From contig CAAFXA010000406.1 of assembly GCA_900766865.1 (NCBI GenBank), positions 1-6,544 of the forward strand: a stretch of 6,544 bases of DNA, in the 5' to 3' direction. The first letter of the stretch is position 1. Every line of letters starts with the position of its first letter. The notes beneath the pieces are model-generated. The model did no database searches and was not told the DNA's origin. It saw nothing but the letters and a program-made list of their open reading frames with translations. Position numbers and translations under genes: made by a program. Origin of the DNA: an uncultured Akkermansia sp. (GTDB lineage: Bacteria > Verrucomicrobiota > Verrucomicrobiia > Verrucomicrobiales > Akkermansiaceae). Below are positions 1 through 6,544 of the stretch, piece after piece.

Positions 1-19
1 ACGTGTGCTCTTCCGATCT
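1..19. other. Residual Illumina TruSeq adapter (sequencing artefact)
   Basis: The first 19 bases, ACGTGTGCTCTTCCGATCT, are identical to the 3' end of the Illumina TruSeq read-2 primer/adapter. On the minus strand they read as the familiar read-through sequence starting AGATCGGAAGAGC. The real mnmG reading frame runs up to base 20. If translated, the adapter would add the spurious residues RSEEHT after a normal MnmG stretch ending DYDAIP. The base at 19 could be either the A-tail or genomic. This marks an untrimmed read at a contig end and has no biological role. Confidence 0.96.
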
Positions 20-1741
20 CGGGATGGCATCGTAGTCGATATCGGCGGGGATACGCTTGTCTTCCTGGCGCTGGATGCGCTCTGCGGTGACGCGCATGCG
101 GTCGATGTGGCCTGCATAGACAACTTCGATGGCGATGGGGTCCCACAGGTTGTCGGGGAAGGTGGCCAGCAGGTGGGGCGGGAGGGCGTGCCAGTCGTTC
201 TCGGGGCGGCGGAGCCAGAGGTTGAGGTTGACGCCGGGCTCTACCTTCACTTTGTGGGTGAGTTCTACGCCTTCGTGAATGGCACGCAGTCGGTCGGCGG
301 CGGCTTTGCCGCGTGCCGCGGAGAGCAGGCCGAGCTCGGCAGCAAGCGGGGAGAGGCGTAAGTCTGCATTATCCTGGCGCAACAGGAGTCGCATTTCTGC
401 CCGGCTGGTGAACATGCGGTAGGGCTCGTCTGTGCCACGGGTGACGAGGTCGTCCACCATGACGCCGAGGTAGGCTTGGTCCCGGCGCAGGATGAGCGGC
501 TCGCGGTGTTGGAGAGCGAGCATGGCGTTGGCCCCAGCCAGCAGGCCTTGCCCGGCGGCTTCTTCGTAGCCGCTGGTGCCGTTAATCTGCCCGGCAAAGT
601 AAAGGCCGCGCACGCGTTTGGTCTCCAGCGTGGGGAGCAGCTCGGTGGGGGGGACGTAGTCGTACTCCACGGCGTAGCCGGGGCGAATGAGCTCTGCGTT
701 TTCCAGCCCGGGGATGCTGTGCACAATATCTTGCTGTACGAAGAAGGGGAGGCTGGAGGAGAGGCCGTTGAGGTAATACTCATCGGTACTGCGCCCTTCG
801 GGCTCGATGAAGATTTGGTGGCGTTCCTTTTCTGCGAAGCGTACCACTTTGTCCTCGATGCTGGGGCAGTAGCGGGGGCCGGTGCCCTCGATGACGCCGC
901 CGAAGAGGGGACTGTACTGCAGGTTGGCGCGGATGATGTCGTGCGTGCGCTCGTTGGTATAGGTAGCGCCGCAGGGGAGCTGCTGCAGCTCAAAGTCGGG
1001 GTCGGCCAGGTAATTGAGCGTGCAATGCGGCTCGGTGCTGCGGTGTAGTACCTCGCGGGAGATGTTGCTGAAGAGGGGCGGCGGCTCATCTCCGGGCTGG
1101 ATTTCGAGGGAGGAAAAGTCGATGGTGGAGCCTTTGATGCGGGGGGATGTGCCGGTTTTGAAGCGGGCCAGGGGGAAGCCCAGTTTTGCCAGGCTGGCAG
1201 AGATGCCGGAGGGGGCTGCCCCAAGTCGACCACCGGGCAGGTGGTCCATGCCAACGTGGAGCAGGCCGCGCATGAAGGTGCCGCTGCAGAGCACGACGGC
1301 GCGTGCCGCTATCTTCTGGCCCCAGGTGGTAGTGACGCCGACTACATGCCCGTTGTCTGTAACGATTTCTGCCGCATCTCCCTGCACCAGTTGTACGCCG
1401 GGGGCGGTCTCCATGACCCACTTCATGCGGGCCCGGTAGGCGAGTTTGTCGCACTGGGCGCGAGGGGCTCGCACGCTGGGGCCTTTGCTGGCGTTGAGCA
1501 TGCGGAATTGGATGGCTGTTGCATCTGTATTGAGTCCCATGGCGCCACCGAGGGCGTCAATCTCACGCACGATGTGCCCCTTGGCCAGGCCGCCGATGGC
1601 GGGGTTGCAGCTCATCTGCCCAATGGAATCGAGGTCGTGTGTGATGAAGGCGACCTTGCCACCCAGGCGTGCAGCTGCCAGCGCGGCCTCGATGCCTGCG
1701 TGGCCACCGCCGATGACGGCTATGTCGAAGGGGGCGGACAT
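20..1741 (-). CDS. mnmG: MnmG (GidA), tRNA uridine-5-carboxymethylaminomethyl modification enzyme, 3'-truncated
   Basis: This is the FAD-dependent subunit that, with the GTPase MnmE, installs the carboxymethylaminomethyl group on U34 of certain tRNAs in the cytoplasm. I translated the frame by hand: it is open from the ATG at 1741 to base 20, giving 574 genuine residues. The family is usually about 620-630 long, so roughly 50 C-terminal residues, part of the MnmE-binding and tRNA-binding region, are lost to the contig end. Visible motifs are the FAD-binding GGGHAG (11-16), [13 protein letters not shown] with Cys45, [11 protein letters not shown] with Cys292, [17 protein letters not shown] from residue 383, and YRMFTSRAE from 441. 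Cys45 and Cys292 match the catalytically important E. coli Cys47 and Cys277. The start lies 5 bases after the murG stop with no clear Shine-Dalgarno. A later ATG would remove the FAD fold. Oddities are KTGTSPR (195-201) in place of KTGTPPR, and a longer loop before Cys257. Confidence 0.96.
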
Positions 1742-1746
1742 GGCAA

Positions 1747-2829
1747 TCAGTCGCCGATGATGGCGTGGGCGATAGCATTGGCGGCATCCGGGCGGGCCTG
1801 GGCGCGCATGGCGGTTTCCATGGCGGTGCGGGCGGCGGGGTTCAGAATGACGCCGTGTACAAAATCGTGTACTTTTTCTGTTGTGAGCTCGCTCTGCTGG
1901 CACAGGCGGGCGGCTCCGGCGTCTGCAAAGACGCGGGCGTTGCAGGTCTGGTGGTCATCTGCCGCAAAGGGGAAGGGAACCAGGAAGCAGGCCTTGCCGA
2001 TGAAGGACAGCTCGGTGAGGGTGGAGGCACCGGAGCGGGCGATGACGCCATCTGCGGCGGCATAGGCGGAGGGCATGTCGGAGCAGAAGCCCATGACGCT
2101 GATGTTGGGTGCCCCCGCAGCCAGGCCGTTTACGCGTTCGTAGTCCAGCTTGCCTGCAATGACCAGGTAATGAACCTCCGGGTCTGCCTTTGCTGCTTCG
2201 ATGAGCATGCTGTTGAGGTTTTTGGCTCCCTGGGAACCACCGGTCACGAGGATAATGGGTTTGTCCTGCGGGAGATTCAGGGCGCGGCGTGCTTCCTCCT
2301 GGGTGGGCAGGTGCAGCAATTCTTCGCGCACAGGAGTGCCGGTTACGATGCAGCGGCTGCCGGGGAAGTGGGCAACGGCTTCTTTGAGACCGACCATGAC
2401 AGCCGAGCACCAGCGGGCCGTCATGCGGTTGGATTTGCCGGGCATGGCGTTGCTGTCGTGCACGAAGGTACGCAGCCCCATGTAATGGGCGGCAACGATG
2501 GGGGGCATGGAAGTGAAGCCGCCCATGCCGATGACGGCGTCTGCCTGTTCTTTGCGGATGATGTCGCGGCAGGTGAGGCAGGAGCGCAGCATCTTCCAGA
2601 GGAATCCGGGCATTCTGAGGGAGAAGGTGGGCGGTTTGGCAATGGCCTGTACCGTGTGGAACTCCAGGTCGCCATACTTGCGGGAGGCATCGGCATCCAC
2701 CTCCTTACGGGAGATGAGAAGCACGGGGTGGTGCCCCATATTGCGGAGCTGCTGGGCCACGGCAATGCCGGGGAAAAGGTGTCCGCCTGTACCACCACAG
2801 GCAATGATGATATTGAGGGGCTTTTTCAT
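1747..2829 (-). CDS. murG: MurG, UDP-GlcNAc:lipid I N-acetylglucosaminyltransferase
   Basis: MurG transfers GlcNAc from UDP-GlcNAc to lipid I, making lipid II at the inner face of the cytoplasmic membrane. The 360-residue length is normal for this GT-B glycosyltransferase. The N-terminal acceptor domain carries [10 protein letters not shown] (12-21), the glycine loop [10 protein letters not shown] (101-110) and HDSNAMPG (124-131). The C-terminal donor domain carries [10 protein letters not shown] (197-206), a [15 protein letters not shown] stretch (246-260), RSGASTLTE (265-273) and the uridine/sugar-contacting region ending DDHQTCNA (291-298). The ATG overlaps the ftsW stop as ATGA, which suggests translational coupling. 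The stop lies 5 bases before mnmG. Two conserved motifs differ from the E. coli type: HEQN is HDSN, and GNPVR is GTPVR (164-168). Both look like lineage variation, because the catalytic framework is intact. Confidence 0.97.
   Translation of the reverse strand: MKKPLNIIIACGGTGGHLFPGIAVAQQLRNMGHHPVLLISRKEVDADASRKYGDLEFHTVQAIAKPPTFSLRMPGFLWKMLRSCLTCRDIIRKEQADAVIGMGGFTSMPPIVAAHYMGLRTFVHDSNAMPGKSNRMTARWCSAVMVGLKEAVAHFPGSRCIVTGTPVREELLHLPTQEEARRALNLPQDKPIILVTGGSQGAKNLNSMLIEAAKADPEVHYLVIAGKLDYERVNGLAAGAPNISVMGFCSDMPSAYAAADGVIARSGASTLTELSFIGKACFLVPFPFAADDHQTCNARVFADAGAARLCQQSELTTEKVHDFVHGVILNPAARTAMETAMRAQARPDAANAIAHAIIGD
2826..2829 (-). promoter_or_regulatory. ATGA stop/start overlap between ftsW and murG
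   Basis: On the minus strand the bases ATGA contain both the murG start (ATG) and the ftsW stop (TGA). Such an overlap commonly lets a terminating ribosome restart on the next gene. No strong Shine-Dalgarno precedes it; the nearest purine run is AGAATAAG inside the last ftsW codons. Coupled translation is an inference. Confidence 0.75.
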
Positions 2830-3968
2830 AACTTATTCTGTTGTAAACGGCGCGCGGGCCAGTAGACTTCCTTTTTGGTGGGCGTGTGCCGTTGGATGCT
2901 GGTAAGCAGACCAATGGCAAAGATGGTGAGCACGAGGTTGGTGCCACCATAGCTGATGAAGGGTAGCGGCAGACCGGAGTTCGGCAGCATGGAGGTGACA
3001 ACCATCATGTTGAGCACCGCCGGCCAGAAAATGGTGCAGACGAGGCCTACCGCCAGCAGGCGGCCGAAGGTGTCGTTGGTCTGCAGGGCCAGCAGGATGC
3101 CGGCAATCGTCATCATGGTAAACAGGAAAAGAACGCCGGCTGTGCCAACCAGCCCCCATTCCTCACCGATTTCCGCAAAAATAAAGTCTGTGTGTGCGAA
3201 GGGCAGGTTGCCGAACTTCTCGATGCCATCTCCCAGGCCGACACCCCAGGCTCCGCCTCTGGCAAAGGCCAGGATGGATATCCATTGCTGGCGTCCGGCG
3301 CCCTGGCTGTAGGCCTCGGGGTTGAACCAGGCGAAGATACGCTCCAGTCGGTTGGCGCTGTCCGTTGCCTGGTCGTAGAGCATGAGCCAGCACATCACCA
3401 TGCAGAGCAGTAGTATCCACTTACGGGTGCCTGCAACAAACATGACGCAGAAGCAGGCCATGCCCAGGGCCGCCGCAGTGCCCATGTCCTTCTCGCAGAA
3501 GATGAGAGCAATCGGTATGCCGAAGATGATGCAGGGCTTGACAAAGCCATTCACAAATGTGCCGGCGACTTCTCGATGGGTGGTGTACCAGTGAGCCAGG
3601 CATATCATGAGGACGCTCTTGGCCAGCTCGCTGGGCTGGAAGCTGAAGACAACGAGGTTAATCCAGCGGTTTTCGCCGTTGAGATTCATGCCGACGAAGG
3701 GCATGAAACAGCCGAAGAGCATCAGGAACAGCACAATCCACATGGTGTAGATCCAGTTGCGCAGCCTGTGGTAGTCGTAGAAGCTTACGCCAACGGCGAC
3801 AACCAGCCCCAACAGGGCAAAACGACTTTGCTTGATGAGGAAGTCTGCGGGGTCTTCACCCTCGCCCACAGTGGCACAGAGTCCGGTGCTGGCTACCATC
3901 ATGATGCCCAGAATAAGCAGCGTGATGAAGCAGACCCAGATGCAGATAATGCTCAGACGTGTGGACAT
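2826..3968 (-). CDS. ftsW: FtsW, septal SEDS-family peptidoglycan glycosyltransferase
   Basis: FtsW is a polytopic SEDS protein that polymerises lipid II into glycan strands at the division septum, working with a class B penicillin-binding protein. The 380-residue sequence shows about ten hydrophobic segments, roughly at 6-28, 49-63, 72-90, 116-130, 142-157, 163-179, 183-197, 270-294, 303-325 and 339-358. SEDS signatures are GENRWI (98-103), FSFQPSELAK (108-117), EKDMGTA (159-165), AHTDFIFAEIGEEWGLVG (258-275) and NSGLPLPFISYGGTNL (330-345). Asp261 in the AHTDFIF loop is probably the conserved catalytic aspartate of the family. RodA is the alternative SEDS member, but the location between murD and murG favours FtsW. 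The gene starts 21 bases after the LysM gene, with no recognisable Shine-Dalgarno, and overlaps murG by 4 bases. Confidence 0.95.
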   Translation of the reverse strand: MSTRLSIICIWVCFITLLILGIMMVASTGLCATVGEGEDPADFLIKQSRFALLGLVVAVGVSFYDYHRLRNWIYTMWIVLFLMLFGCFMPFVGMNLNGENRWINLVVFSFQPSELAKSVLMICLAHWYTTHREVAGTFVNGFVKPCIIFGIPIALIFCEKDMGTAAALGMACFCVMFVAGTRKWILLLCMVMCWLMLYDQATDSANRLERIFAWFNPEAYSQGAGRQQWISILAFARGGAWGVGLGDGIEKFGNLPFAHTDFIFAEIGEEWGLVGTAGVLFLFTMMTIAGILLALQTNDTFGRLLAVGLVCTIFWPAVLNMMVVTSMLPNSGLPLPFISYGGTNLVLTIFAIGLLTSIQRHTPTKKEVYWPARRLQQNKL

Positions 3969-3989
3969 GTGCCGGAAAAGACCTGAGGA

Positions 3990-4877
3990 TTACTGGGCAA
4001 TTCGCAGCGTGTCGCCCACACGGATGGCGCCCTCCTTGCCCTTGGGAATGTTGTTGAGCTCCATCAGCTTTGCCACGGTGGTCTTGTGCTTGCGGGCAAT
4101 GCGGGCCAGGGTGTCACCGCGCTTGATGGTGTAGGTCTTGGCGGCTTCTTCTGCAGCGCTGGCGGCCTGCTGAGCAGCAATCTGGCGGCCAGCTTCGGAG
4201 TCTGCCTTGACGGGGATGTTCAGGTAGGTTCCGGAGATGATGTTGCTGTTACGCACCTGGGGATTGGCTTTGCGAATAGCTTCCACAGTGGTCTGGTGTT
4301 TGGCGGCGATACCGAAGAGAGTTTCGCCGGAGGCAACGAGGTGGCGCACCATGGCGGGCTCGGCAGGGGCTGCCGGTTCTGTCTGGGCGGGCTGAGCCTG
4401 CTCGGTGGGGGCGGCAACGACAGGTGCCACGATTTCCGGTTCGTTGATGGCAGGCGCAGTTACTACTTCGGCGGGTTGCTCCGGGGCCTGGGGAATGTGG
4501 TTTTCCTCTGTGCGCACCGGGTTAGCCACCGGGCCTTCTACCGGCTGGGGAAGAACATCGTTCTGCTCGGGCTCAGCAGCTACCACCGGAGCGGGCGGGG
4601 CTGTGATGGTGGGGGCCGCAATGGGACCCGCATCTGCAGATTTCATCTTGCCGTGCAGAATCACTCCACCAATGACGAGCAGGTGAATCAGCAGAAGGCA
4701 CACAATCATGCGCACCACGGTTGTGCTGCTGGTGGCATCTTCCACCAGGCCGGTTTCTGTATAGTTGCGCTTGGGGCGTTTCAGATTGCGGTCGATAAAG
4801 GCGAAAAACTTGCGTTTTCGTGGTTTGACGCGAGCCATTTCGGAGGCTTTGTAAGGGGAGTAAGAACGTTGCTTCAT
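3990..4877 (-). CDS. Membrane-anchored protein with two C-terminal LysM domains (NlpD-like position)
   Basis: This is a 295-residue probable type II membrane protein. Residues 1-40 are strongly basic (RVKPRKRK, KRPKR) and should be cytoplasmic. A single transmembrane helix spans about 54-75. A linker rich in Pro, Ala, Glu and Val runs from about 81 to 176. LysM domain 1 lies at about 178-223 (SGETLFGIAAKHQTTVEAI) and LysM domain 2 at about 248-294 (RGDTLARIARKHKTTVAKL). LysM folds bind GlcNAc-containing glycans, so it probably grips peptidoglycan on the outer side of the membrane. I see no M23 peptidase, amidase or other catalytic domain, so calling it NlpD rests on gene position only. I chose the ATG at 4877 because it leaves a 22-base gap to murD. 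The frame stays open upstream to 5006, but that would overlap murD by over 100 bases. An ATG at 4838 is an alternative start. No clear Shine-Dalgarno precedes either. Confidence 0.9.
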   Translation of the reverse strand: MKQRSYSPYKASEMARVKPRKRKFFAFIDRNLKRPKRNYTETGLVEDATSSTTVVRMIVCLLLIHLLVIGGVILHGKMKSADAGPIAAPTITAPPAPVVAAEPEQNDVLPQPVEGPVANPVRTEENHIPQAPEQPAEVVTAPAINEPEIVAPVVAAPTEQAQPAQTEPAAPAEPAMVRHLVASGETLFGIAAKHQTTVEAIRKANPQVRNSNIISGTYLNIPVKADSEAGRQIAAQQAASAAEEAAKTYTIKRGDTLARIARKHKTTVAKLMELNNIPKGKEGAIRVGDTLRIAQ

Positions 4878-4899
4878 AATACTTGAAAGACTGAAATGA

Positions 4900-6210
4900 T
4901 TAGATGTTGAGGGTTTTGTGAACAGCTGCGCGGAAGCATTCGCCGCGCTGAACATAGCCGGTAAACTGGTCGAAGGACGAGGTGCCGGGCGAGAAGAGAA
5001 CCACATCGCCGGCCTGTGCCTCGCGGGCAGCGGCAGATACGGCCTCGGCCACGGTTTCCACGCAGATGGTACGGCATACGGGCGAGAAGGTGTCTACAAG
5101 TTGCTCGGCTATCTGGCCGAACACGATGCAGCAGCGGGCTTTCTCTGCCAGCATGGGGTTGATGGCTGTGTAGTCCAGCCCTTTGTCTTTGCCGCCGGCC
5201 AGCAGGATGATGGGGCGGGTCTGGGAGCGCACGGCGGCCTCTGTGGAATGCAGGTTGGTGCTCTTGGAATCATTGAGCCACAGCACGCCATCAATCTCGG
5301 CCACGGTTTCGCAGCGGTGGCCGGGTGGGCAGAAACTGCGCAGGCCTGCGGATATGGTTTCATCGCTCAGGCCAATCGCACGGCAGGCCAGGGTGGAAGC
5401 CATGGCGTTTTCTGCGTTATGGGCTTGCTCCAGGGTGGTGCCACGCAAGGGGGTGAGGGTGGTGTCGCCCTCCATGATGGAGCCGTCTTTGTAGTACAGC
5501 TGGCCGGCCTCGGAGACGGAAGAGAACTCGGCCACGCGGGGCTTCAGGCCGGGCAGGTTTTCGCCCACGCGTACGATGGCGAGCTGCTCCTCGTCCATGT
5601 TCTCGAATACGCGCAATTTGGCATTGTAGTAGTCCTCCACTTTGGTATAGCGATCCATGTGGTCGGGGGCGAAGTTGAGCCAGATGGCCACCTCCGGGCG
5701 GAAATCGATGATGGTTTCCATCTGGAAGGAAGAAACCTCCAGTACTGCGAACTCGGGCTGTTCCGGCAGCATGGCCAGCTCGCAGAGCGGGTAGCCGTAG
5801 TTGCCGCAGGCTTTTGCCGTACGCCCGGCCTGCAGAAGGATGTGCTCCAGCAGGGCTGTGGTGGTTGTTTTGCCGTTGGTGCCGGTGATGGCGATGATAC
5901 GACCGCTGAAGTAGTGGTAACCCAGCTCGATTTCGCCGATGATGGGGGCGCCTGCACAGGTGAAAGCCAGTGTCCAGGGAATGTCGGCTTCGATTCCCGG
6001 CGAAAGTACAACGATGTCTGCGGCGAAGGCCTGAGCTGCCTGTTCGCCGGCTCCCGGCACGAAGCAGAGAGAACTATCTGCGCAGGTTGCCTGCGGGTTG
6101 CTGTCGAAAATACACACCTCTGCGGCGCCTTTGGCCAAAGCCAGGCGCGCGGCGGCCACGCCACTGCGGCCGCAACCAAGAACTGCTACTTTTTTACCGG
6201 TGAGATTCAT
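4900..6210 (-). CDS. murD: MurD, UDP-N-acetylmuramoyl-L-alanine--D-glutamate ligase
   Basis: MurD is a cytoplasmic ATP-dependent ligase that adds D-glutamate to UDP-MurNAc-L-Ala, the second amino acid of the peptidoglycan stem. The 436-residue length matches the family (E. coli 438). The N-terminal UDP-binding Rossmann domain has VAVLGCGRSG (8-17) and LSPGI near 69-73. The central ATPase domain has GTNGKTTTT (110-118) with Lys114 for ATP phosphates, LEVSSFQME (157-165), NFAPDHMDRY (179-188) and Lys198 in YYNAKLRVF, which aligns with the carbamoylated lysine of E. coli MurD. The C-terminal domain has NDSKSTN (313-319), AGGKDKG (338-344) and FSPGTSSFDQF (406-416). The gene begins 30 bases after the mraY stop. 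The bases just before its start are pyrimidine-rich (ACCCCCCTCCGTC), the reverse of a Shine-Dalgarno. All key residues look intact. Confidence 0.97.
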   Translation of the reverse strand: MNLTGKKVAVLGCGRSGVAAARLALAKGAAEVCIFDSNPQATCADSSLCFVPGAGEQAAQAFAADIVVLSPGIEADIPWTLAFTCAGAPIIGEIELGYHYFSGRIIAITGTNGKTTTTALLEHILLQAGRTAKACGNYGYPLCELAMLPEQPEFAVLEVSSFQMETIIDFRPEVAIWLNFAPDHMDRYTKVEDYYNAKLRVFENMDEEQLAIVRVGENLPGLKPRVAEFSSVSEAGQLYYKDGSIMEGDTTLTPLRGTTLEQAHNAENAMASTLACRAIGLSDETISAGLRSFCPPGHRCETVAEIDGVLWLNDSKSTNLHSTEAAVRSQTRPIILLAGGKDKGLDYTAINPMLAEKARCCIVFGQIAEQLVDTFSPVCRTICVETVAEAVSAAAREAQAGDVVLFSPGTSSFDQFTGYVQRGECFRAAVHKTLNI

Positions 6211-6240
6211 GACGGAGGGGGGTGGAAATTGTACTACATT

Positions 6241-6544
6241 TTAGTGCCCCAGGCAAGAGAAAAATAGGGCTATGCCGACGAATGCCAGGATGCCGCCAAC
6301 AATCCAGAAACGGATGCAAACCTGGGTCTCGCTCAGGCCGCCTTTCTCGAAGTGGTGGTGGATGGGAGCCATGCGGAAGAAGCGCCGCCCTTCGCCAAAC
6401 TTGATGCGGGTGAACTTAAACCAGCCTACCTGAATCATGACGGAAAGTGCCTCGGCTACGAATACGCCGCCGATGACAACAAGAATAATCTCCAGACCGC
6501 TGCATACTGCTACGGTGCCCAATGCTCCGCCCAGGGCCAGCGAG
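6241..6544 (-). CDS. mraY: MraY, phospho-N-acetylmuramoyl-pentapeptide transferase, C-terminal 100 residues
   Basis: MraY is an integral membrane enzyme that transfers phospho-MurNAc-pentapeptide from UDP to undecaprenyl phosphate, giving lipid I. Only the last 100 residues of an enzyme usually about 360 long are present; the rest lies beyond the high-coordinate edge. The reading frame enters from the edge ([13 protein letters not shown]) and stops with TAA at 6241. Hallmarks are [15 protein letters not shown] (25-39 of the fragment) and the polyhistidine signature [11 protein letters not shown] (56-66), which contributes to the active site of MraY-type transferases. A final membrane helix covers about residues 74-95. 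The 5' end is missing because the window ends; an internal TTG at 6522 is not a plausible start. MurD follows after 30 bases, the usual dcw order. Confidence 0.96.
   Translation of the reverse strand, partial: SLALGGALGTVAVCSGLEIILVVIGGVFVAEALSVMIQVGWFKFTRIKFGEGRRFFRMAPIHHHFEKGGLSETQVCIRFWIVGGILAFVGIALFFSCLGH

Noticed and set aside
265..1254. 329-residue open frame on the minus strand within mnmG
   Set aside because: It lies in a different frame from the hand-translated MnmG, which carries every family motif. The Pro/Ser/Ala-rich product is a frame shadow.
20..1741. mnmG as a pseudogene or natural truncation
   Set aside because: The frame is intact over 574 residues with conserved cysteines and FAD motifs. 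The break coincides with adapter sequence, so it is an assembly artefact.
1765..2865. 366-residue open frame on the plus strand opposite murG
   Set aside because: It spans the length of murG in antisense, has a low-complexity glycine-rich translation, and no domain or start signal of its own.
4517..4637. Pro/Ala/Glu-rich linker coding region as a tandem DNA repeat
   Set aside because: The amino acid composition is repetitive but I see no exact repeating DNA unit. It is a typical low-complexity spacer before LysM domains.
4878..5006. 43-residue N-terminal extension of the LysM protein
   Set aside because: It would overlap the 3' end of murD by more than 100 bases and would place unrelated Ser/Pro-rich sequence before a sensible basic, membrane-anchored N-terminus.
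4918..6267. 449-residue open frame on the plus strand opposite murD
   Set aside because: It mirrors an unmistakable murD with all its motifs. The translation is Gly/Ala/Val/His-rich with no recognisable domain, as expected for an antisense frame in GC-rich coding DNA.
6241..6522. Independent small gene of 93 residues starting at a TTG
   Set aside because: The frame continues to the window edge with MraY-like sequence (SLALGGA), so it is the C-terminus of MraY, not a separate gene.

Overview
The window is a GC-rich stretch of a bacterial division and cell wall (dcw) gene cluster. Every gene I can support lies on the minus strand and is tightly packed. In transcription order, from high to low coordinates, they are mraY (5' end cut by the window edge), murD, a membrane-anchored LysM-domain protein, ftsW, murG and mnmG/gidA (3' end cut). 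Gaps between genes are 5 to 30 bases, and ftsW and murG overlap by 4 bases, so this reads as one polycistronic unit. No promoter, terminator, RNA gene, repeat, mobile element or CRISPR is visible, and no gene-free stretch exceeds about 30 bases.

Five of the six genes form a coherent pathway. MraY makes lipid I at the cytoplasmic face of the membrane. MurD adds D-glutamate to UDP-MurNAc-L-Ala upstream of that step. MurG converts lipid I to lipid II. FtsW polymerises lipid II at the septum. The LysM protein probably binds the finished wall from a membrane anchor. The sixth gene, mnmG, encodes a tRNA wobble-uridine modification enzyme and is a functional outsider.

The likely source is a member of the PVC superphylum, with Verrucomicrobiota (possibly Akkermansia-like) my best guess. 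The main reason is gene order: a LysM gene between murD and ftsW, followed by murG, is the arrangement I recall from Chlamydia (murD, nlpD, ftsW, murG). The lack of clear Shine-Dalgarno sequences before the starts is compatible with this but not diagnostic. The taxonomic call is an inference from memory.

Bases 1-19 are not biological. They match the end of the Illumina TruSeq read-2 adapter exactly, and they interrupt mnmG in frame. The low-coordinate end is therefore almost certainly a contig end with untrimmed adapter, and mnmG is truncated by assembly, not by mutation. I see no previously undescribed system here; the points of interest are the adapter, the LysM gene position, the mnmG position and some motif variants.
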